From: Tenebrio molitor
Taxonomy: Eukaryota; Arthropoda; Insecta; Coleoptera; Tenebrionidae
Direction: 5' to 3'
Assembly (NCBI RefSeq): GCF_963966145.1
Contig: NC_091054.1
Span: forward strand, 3,968,001 to 4,032,000
Length of the DNA stretch: 64,000 bases
The notes under the pieces are model-generated. The model saw only the letters and a list, made by a program, of their open reading frames with translations. It made no database searches and was not told the DNA's origin. The translations under genes were made by a program, and so were the position numbers. This document shows, piece by piece, positions 59,901 through 64,000 of this stretch. The stretch's first letter is position 1. Each line of letters starts with the position of its first letter.

Positions 59901-61513
59901 GTGAGTGTAAGTGGAGTTTCTTCAAAGCGTGGTGCACCTATTTTCAAAAAAGCACTTGCCTTAATTAAATTAACGTCACTTCCAGTATCGATTAGAGCTT
60001 CAAAATCTGTACCATAAAGTTTTAAATTTTTGAAATTTCTTGAATTTACTCGATCCGTTACTTCTCTATGGCAGATTTCATGATTTTCAGGTGGTTCTTC
60101 GTCTTGCAATGAATTTGACAAATACACTGTTGGGGATGATTTCTTTTCAATTTCGCTTTGTTTCTTCTGTTTATTATCTTCGTTGCATTCTTTTGCACGA
60201 TGTCCATAATTATTACATTTAAAGCACTTCGTTCCCTTCTCTTTAAACTTGCAATCTGTTGATCTATGGCCTTTTAAACCACAATTGAAACAACGAATTT
60301 GCTTGCCTTCTTCTTTTTTATATTTCATATCTTGCTTCTTCATTACTTCTTCTTTAATCTCCGGTTCTTTCTTAGTTTTAAACATCTTCATTGAATTTTC
60401 TCTCAACGATTCGAAAATTTGAAGTTTTCTTTTAAACTCTTTTAAGTTATTAGCTCCGTAGAGAATAATTTTGTTACTCGTGTCGTCGGTGATGCCATCA
60501 ATAGTATATTGGATAAGTGCATTATCTTCTACATTACCTCTTGAGGCCAGTTCTTTCATAATCAAAAAATATTCCTGAACAGTTTCTTTCTTCTGAATTT
60601 TTCTTGACGATAATATCTGATGTAAATGTGCGCTATTGAGTCGAGTTGAGAATTCAGACAACAAAGCTTCTCGCAGTTGACTCCAAGTAGAGATACCACA
60701 TTCACTCTGTATATAAAGTTTAGCAAGACCTTTCAAAGATTTCTTGGCGAAAATGAATTTCTGTAATCGACTCCATCTTAACAAAACGGAAGTATCTTCA
60801 AAGTCTTGAATCCATTTTTCGACAGGATACTCGTCATTACCACTAAAAGGACGAATTGAATCTTCCACATCTCTAAAACTTAACGGAAAACATGAATTGC
60901 ATTTTGCATAATCGTCATCTTCATCATCGTTGTGTCTGCTGCTTTCGAGGTTATTTACCCTTCTTAATCTTCTTTGATTTCTCTCTTCATCTTGGTCATC
61001 TTTGGTATTATTTTCTTTTTTCTTAGAGGTTGTGACTCTACTTTCTTTGTTACTATTTTTCTTCTTTGAAGCTGTTACCACGTCGTATTGCTCTGCATCG
61101 TCTTTATCGTCTTCATCATCATCTTTATCATCTTCATCGTCTTTATCATCTTCGTCATCTTTATCATCTTCGTCGTCTTCATTTACTTCATTTTTCTCCA
61201 ACATGCTAAGGTTCATTAAGTGGCAGCAAATTTTTCTTGATAGCTCGTCTTCGTCACCATCATTGTCGAGACAGAGAAGATTAGTAATACAAATCAACTC
61301 TCTTACTTGCAAAGTCTCAACCACGTATTCTAGTTTGGTCTCAAATTCTTTAGAATTTTCGTCGAAATCGAATCCTTTAAATGTGCGCAGCCTTGATCTG
61401 TTTTTTCGATCACCTTCTGATTCGAAAATAAACATATGAAGGGCTTTAATCGACTTCACAGGAGCATTTTTAATATTGTCTCTGATAAAAGCAATTTCAC
61501 CCAATGATGTCAT
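56921..61513 (-). CDS. Gag-Pol polyprotein of the LTR retrotransposon
   Basis: One uninterrupted frame of 1530 codons with Gag and Pol fused. Residues 112-141 are an Asp/Glu/Lys repeat (EDDKDD units). About 215-380 is the Gag capsid-like region. Two CCHC zinc knuckles (C408, C411, H416, C421 and C430, C433, H438, C443) follow. The protease has DTGS at 509-512. The reverse transcriptase spans about 690-870 with YMDD at 839-842, and RNase H has D988, E1031 and D1056. The integrase has an HHCC zinc finger (H1175, H1179, C1209, C1212) and a D1242, D1301, E1337 triad with D-D-35-E spacing. No frameshift separates Gag from Pol, so Pol must be limited by another means or made in equal amount. All catalytic residues I can identify are present. 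Confidence 0.95.
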   Translation of the reverse strand: MTSLGEIAFIRDNIKNAPVKSIKALHMFIFESEGDRKNRSRLRTFKGFDFDENSKEFETKLEYVVETLQVRELICITNLLCLDNDGDEDELSRKICCHLMNLSMLEKNEVNEDDEDDKDDEDDKDDEDDKDDDEDDKDDAEQYDVVTASKKKNSNKESRVTTSKKKENNTKDDQDEERNQRRLRRVNNLESSRHNDDEDDDYAKCNSCFPLSFRDVEDSIRPFSGNDEYPVEKWIQDFEDTSVLLRWSRLQKFIFAKKSLKGLAKLYIQSECGISTWSQLREALLSEFSTRLNSAHLHQILSSRKIQKKETVQEYFLIMKELASRGNVEDNALIQYTIDGITDDTSNKIILYGANNLKEFKRKLQIFESLRENSMKMFKTKKEPEIKEEVMKKQDMKYKKEEGKQIRCFNCGLKGHRSTDCKFKEKGTKCFKCNNYGHRAKECNEDNKQKKQSEIEKKSSPTVYLSNSLQDEEPPENHEICHREVTDRVNSRNFKNLKLYGTDFEALIDTGSDVNLIKASAFLKIGAPRFEETPLTLTGLGNGKVKTLGKFSTKINIDNCEFVTEIHIVSDEAISINLIIGRPILNKVTLIMNSEGVMVTEDVTEMKETNLLNNEKKVQERIAAEDENTTIEDDELSILQINLEEIPDVGENIYLQQVSELIENYKPKYTQNTKISTKIILEDETPIYQSPRRLSIPEKKEVEEQIREWLEKKIIRPSCSDFASPIVLVKKKNGSTRICVDYRKLNKKIVKDRYPLPVIEDQIDKLSTAMMFTILDLRNGFFHVPVAEESIKYTAFVTPSGQYEFLKTPFGLCNSPAIFQRFINEIFKDLMRDEVVIIYMDDLIIPSKNVEEGFVKLHKVIGRAEEFGLEFNWKKCKFLQKRIEYLGHDIEAGKVRPSLTKIAAVQNFPEPTTIKTVQSFLGLTGYFRKFIKDYALIARPLSDILKGKREFKFGPEEKASFEELKRKLSEEPVLKIFDFESATELHTDASQDGFGAILFQKDDEKSELHPVYFWSRKTNDAQRKYHSYELEVLAVIEAIKRFRVYLLGIKFTIVTDCAAFTMTMNKKDLSTRVARWALLLEEFNYSIIHRPGMQMKHCDALSRNPIAMIVQNEFFGKLRKAQEQDDQLRAIMKILHDQPYEGYLIDKNLLYKEENGQNLLVIPTGMQEQIIKNAHENGHFASKKTSELISREYYIPKLENKIKKVIANCIPCILAERKTGKQEGLLHPIPKGDKPLQVYHADHVGPLDSTKKGYRYLLVIIDGFSKFVWLHPTKTTNAKEVLNKFEDMKQVFGNPRTIITDRGSAFTCTDFQQYCTDENIKHINVTTGVPRGNGQVERINRIIIPVLTKLSFEKPEAWYRQVRPLQEALNSTHQRSINTSPFELLFGVKMLRSEDIRLQEVIEEEYAKLFIEERDELRKEAKQQIKKIQEENIKNYNRKRKMAREYKPGDQVAIKRTQFKTTAKILPKYLGPYEVIKKIGNDRYDVKKIGTHDGPRTTKSCAEMMKPWCQEDLDSFEANEFQDGRVVGNG

Positions 61514-61628
61514 TTTTTTTTAATTTCCTCGTAACTGTCACTTGTTTTTCACTTTTCCGTAAAATAATTAGAATTCCTTTAATTTATCACCATTCTTCTT
61601 TCTACAATTCTCTGTTTATCTTGTTTCT

Positions 61629-61646
61629 ATCCCGGACGAGCCCCCA
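61629..61646 (-). other. Primer binding site, tRNA-Pro type
   Basis: Five nt inside the 5' LTR the coding strand reads TGGGGGCTCGTCCGGGAT, complementary to the 3' end of tRNA-Pro and identical to the well-known proline primer site of some vertebrate gammaretroviruses. Confidence 0.85.
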
Positions 61647-61651
61647 AAATT

Positions 61652-61773
61652 TGTGGGATATAGTTTAAGCAAACAAGATTTGTAACAACTTTTAATGATA
61701 AATTGTAATGTCTCTCGAAAATACAACGTCAAACAATAATAAACTTCTCCTCGCCCACTATCCATTTCCTACA
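61652..61773 (-). repeat. 5' LTR of the retrotransposon
   Basis: It is identical by reading to 56815-56936 over all 122 bp and begins the element on the coding strand. Confidence 0.92.
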
Positions 61774-62327
61774 TACATTAATTCCATATGCGCCAATTGT
61801 TAGGTAATGATATTGATTACACACGGCTGTGTGTAATGACGCATTACTCATGACTAGTTGCAAAGTTACATTTGCAAATCATCACCTCAATTATAAGTCG
61901 GTATGATACAGCGTAATATTCATATTTTTAATTTATACTTGGATGTAATGTAATATTACTCACGAGGGTAACAGCCATCATTACATAATCAATGAATAAT
62001 GCTATTATTATTTTACAAAAATAGTTAACTAAAAGAGAAAAAATTGATGGGAAAATTTGTACCAAATGCCAAATGGAGTATACAAAAAAGAACACAATAA
62101 TTGAAGAATAAGAATGGAAATAATACCCACCAAAATATGAGGAATAAAAGAAAAAAATGGATAAAATGTATCCCTACTGTAAATTATTTGCAGATATCCC
62201 TTCATCAAAATTTGCTGCTCTAACCCCATTGCTAAGGACGCATGATCTTGAGTCACGACTAGGTACTTCTTATTTTTTATTTTTTAATATCTTATTACAA
62301 GAATGGGATAGTTATTTGTGTATCAAG

Positions 62328-62790
62328 GCCAAAAAGTGCATATTTTTCCTCCGAATCTGAGTTTTCTGGGCGAGGCGCAGCCGAGGCTTGAAAACGGCCG
62401 AGGACAAAAGGCACTTTTTGGCAGAGGTACACATTAAATTTTTTAGGCGACCGCACGAACTGCAAAGTAAAAGACATCATTGGAAAAATTAGAAATTTAT
62501 TTTGTATCTACCTTTTTCAAATACATAGATATATTTATTAATACATACTAACAATTTTTTATAGTATATATTTGTTATCAGCTTGCCAACAAAACTAGAA
62601 ATTTACTATTTACAATACAATTACTTATTTACATAATTTACGGTGACAGGACAATTGTCGGTTTTGTCGGTTTCGTTGCTAACTTAGACCAACAGATGAC
62701 GCCACGGTCAGCGCCCGAAAAAGGGTTACTTTTCGTCCGCTCGTGAGTACGTAAAATTACTGTTTTCATTAAGGGTGCGTAAAAACGTGT
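62328..62790. repeat. Dispersed repeat, copy 2 of pair with 50.3-50.76 kb
   Basis: It matches 50330-50760 over its length but carries about 100 extra bases (about 62625-62725, including GTCGGTTTTGTCGGTTTCG) before CTTTTCGTCCGCTCGTGAG. Confidence 0.7.
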
Positions 62791-63309
62791 TTAAATTAAA
62801 AAGTACTAAATATCTGGTACTCTTAAATTTAGTTATTAACGTTATCAACAGTGTGCTTAGAAGAAAGGTGTTTAACAAAAGACAACACCTTTCCTTTCCT
62901 TCGTAATAAGGACGATAAGACGTTAATTAAAATTTCCAATCCTTTTGTATATTAATAGGGAATTATAAAAAAAAAATAAACATTTCATTAACCATTAGAC
63001 ACAAAACGAGTTTAAATTCAATTCGCTCTAATCCACACAAGTTATTTAAAATCCAAACTTATTAATTAAGCAAACCAGTTTATTATCTGTTAAAATTAGT
63101 TTGCAGAATTTCCAGTATCGTCCGACTAAATTAATATTTGTTCTGGACGTGGTGATTTAGTGACCGCAGTTAACAGACGCTTTCCTGGAATTTCAGTCTC
63201 ATTTCTGACTATAATCCTTTGAGCTATGTAGTTCCAAAGCTCTAAAAATTTTTGATGAATTAGTTAAACTCCTGTTGACATAATCTCTTTCACGTAAAGT
63301 TTTTCGCAA

Positions 63310-63470
63310 TGTTGCCAACTAGGTTAAAATTATGAAACACTGAAATCCAGTGTTTCATTTCAATTAGTGCGTTGTCCAGTCGCTGGCGCTGCGCTACGTT
63401 CACTCGCTCAACTGTCATCTACAACGCACTCTTGCCAAATTTGAATGAAGTGTGTTCAGATTGCAACTGT
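63310..63470. repeat. Small inverted-repeat structure
   Basis: AGTGCGTTGT and ACAACGCACT form short arms around CTGGCGCTGCGCTACG and CACTCGCTC. A separate hairpin GAAACACTG...CAGTGTTTC lies just before. It is probably a decayed MITE. Confidence 0.4.
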
Positions 63471-64000
63471 ATTCTGTCATATTTTACACCTTTGGTGAGT
63501 ATAATTCAGTTTAAAATTCCCTAGATGCTGACGTCGTAAAAATTACGTTAGATAAAAAATCTCACTTGCTGGCAGTCTTAAACCCGCTGACTGCACTTAT
63601 CTCAACATCTCTTGGCAGATAAGACCGGCCGGAAAAAACCCACCCCTAACATCTGCAGTTCTCTGCAATTTACTTCCCGGTAAGTCTCTCTTCCCTCGTT
63701 CTGGTGTATCGAGCGCTTTATTATATCTTGGCACGAGCCACGAGTCTTCCCCGAACTAGGTTAGTGAGGTGTCGAGATCGTAGATGAAGCGCGATCCTTC
63801 ACCCCGACCCCTTAAAATCGATCATTAATTTCCGTTCGGTAATAAAGCATCAGCAGTTCTGCACTCGAGTCACGCTCGTGTCCTGCACAGTCCGGTCCTG
63901 CCGTTTTGAATGGATCGACCGGCAACCCTCTCGCAGCTCACCTTTCCCACCCCATTCGAATCTCGGGAACCGTGAACTCCTTTAATGAAAACCCGAGTTA

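Larger units (their letters stand above)
56815..61773 (-). mobile_element. Intact Ty3/gypsy-type LTR retrotransposon
   Basis: A 4959-bp element on the minus strand is bounded by two LTRs that read as identical. It is flanked by TACA on both sides, a 4-bp target duplication. The order protease, reverse transcriptase, RNase H, integrase is that of the Ty3/gypsy group, and no envelope frame is present. Identical LTRs and an open coding frame indicate a very recent insertion that may be mobile. Confidence 0.92.
61774..64000. other. Non-coding right end of window
   Basis: It holds the second copy of a dispersed repeat (62328-62790), a possible small palindromic element (63310-63470) and a GC-richer tail (63600-64000) that could be an upstream region of a gene off the window. 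No coding exon could be supported. Confidence 0.5.

Noticed and set aside
61002..61439. 145-codon Ser-rich open frame on the plus strand
   Set aside because: Antisense of the acidic Gag repeat; the poly-Ser is the reverse of the Asp/Lys codons.
1..64000. CRISPR arrays, bacterial operons, riboswitches, replication origins
   Set aside because: None was seen; the window is clearly animal nuclear DNA and its repeats are dispersed or palindromic, not spacer arrays.

Overview
This is a eukaryotic, AT-rich nuclear window that looks like an insect, most probably a beetle. The clues are split genes with very short introns (46-54 bp) beside multi-kilobase ones, metazoan protein families (membrane-type alkaline phosphatases, a calmodulin-like protein, an insect troponin C, an insect-type secreted nuclease-like protein), AATAAA poly(A) signals, and dense small palindromic transposons. 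There are no bacterial operons, CRISPR arrays or ribosome binding sites. The species call is inference.

Layout. 1-794 (+) is the 3' end of an alkaline phosphatase gene (ALP-a). It is convergent with two tandem minus-strand paralogues: ALP-b (6500-11724, five exons, one 3.4-kb intron) and ALP-c (12062-13856, five exons, ending in a GPI-anchor-type hydrophobic tail). All keep the metal and catalytic motifs visible in the portion present. 15571-19962 (-) is a five-exon calmodulin-like gene with four canonical EF hands and a 27-residue N-terminal extension. 25111-25359 (-) is an isolated, phase-0, lysine/proline-rich candidate exon of an unknown gene. 26479-30365 (+) is a two-exon secreted protein of the DNA/RNA non-specific endonuclease (insect dsRNase-like) family that has lost the catalytic Arg-Gly-His motif. 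40688-52040 (+) is a six-exon troponin C gene in which only EF-hand 4 is canonical, as in the insect flight-muscle F1/TnC4 type; a TATA/initiator promoter sits just upstream. 56815-61773 (-) is an apparently intact Ty3/gypsy-type LTR retrotransposon with identical 122-bp LTRs and one 1530-codon gag-pol frame.

The rest is repeats and non-coding DNA: at least eight elements with TACAGGGTG-type ends, a second group with TATCGCGTGTTCA ends, a 969-bp non-autonomous hAT-like element with an 8-bp target duplication, an inverted-repeat element carrying a short transposase-like remnant, a non-LTR endonuclease fragment, a tRNA-derived SINE, two 5S-rRNA-like segments each next to a shared palindromic module, and a decayed tandem repeat inside the ALP-b intron.

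The genes do not form one pathway. Themes are local duplication and divergence of phosphatases (anchored versus probably soluble), two calcium-binding EF-hand genes, and one probably inactive nuclease. No evidence of a wholly new multi-gene system was found. The most unusual items are the catalytically degraded nuclease-like gene, the 5S-like repeat modules and the intact retrotransposon. All exon boundaries were derived by hand from splice consensus, reading phase and family similarity; no alignment or transcript data were available.
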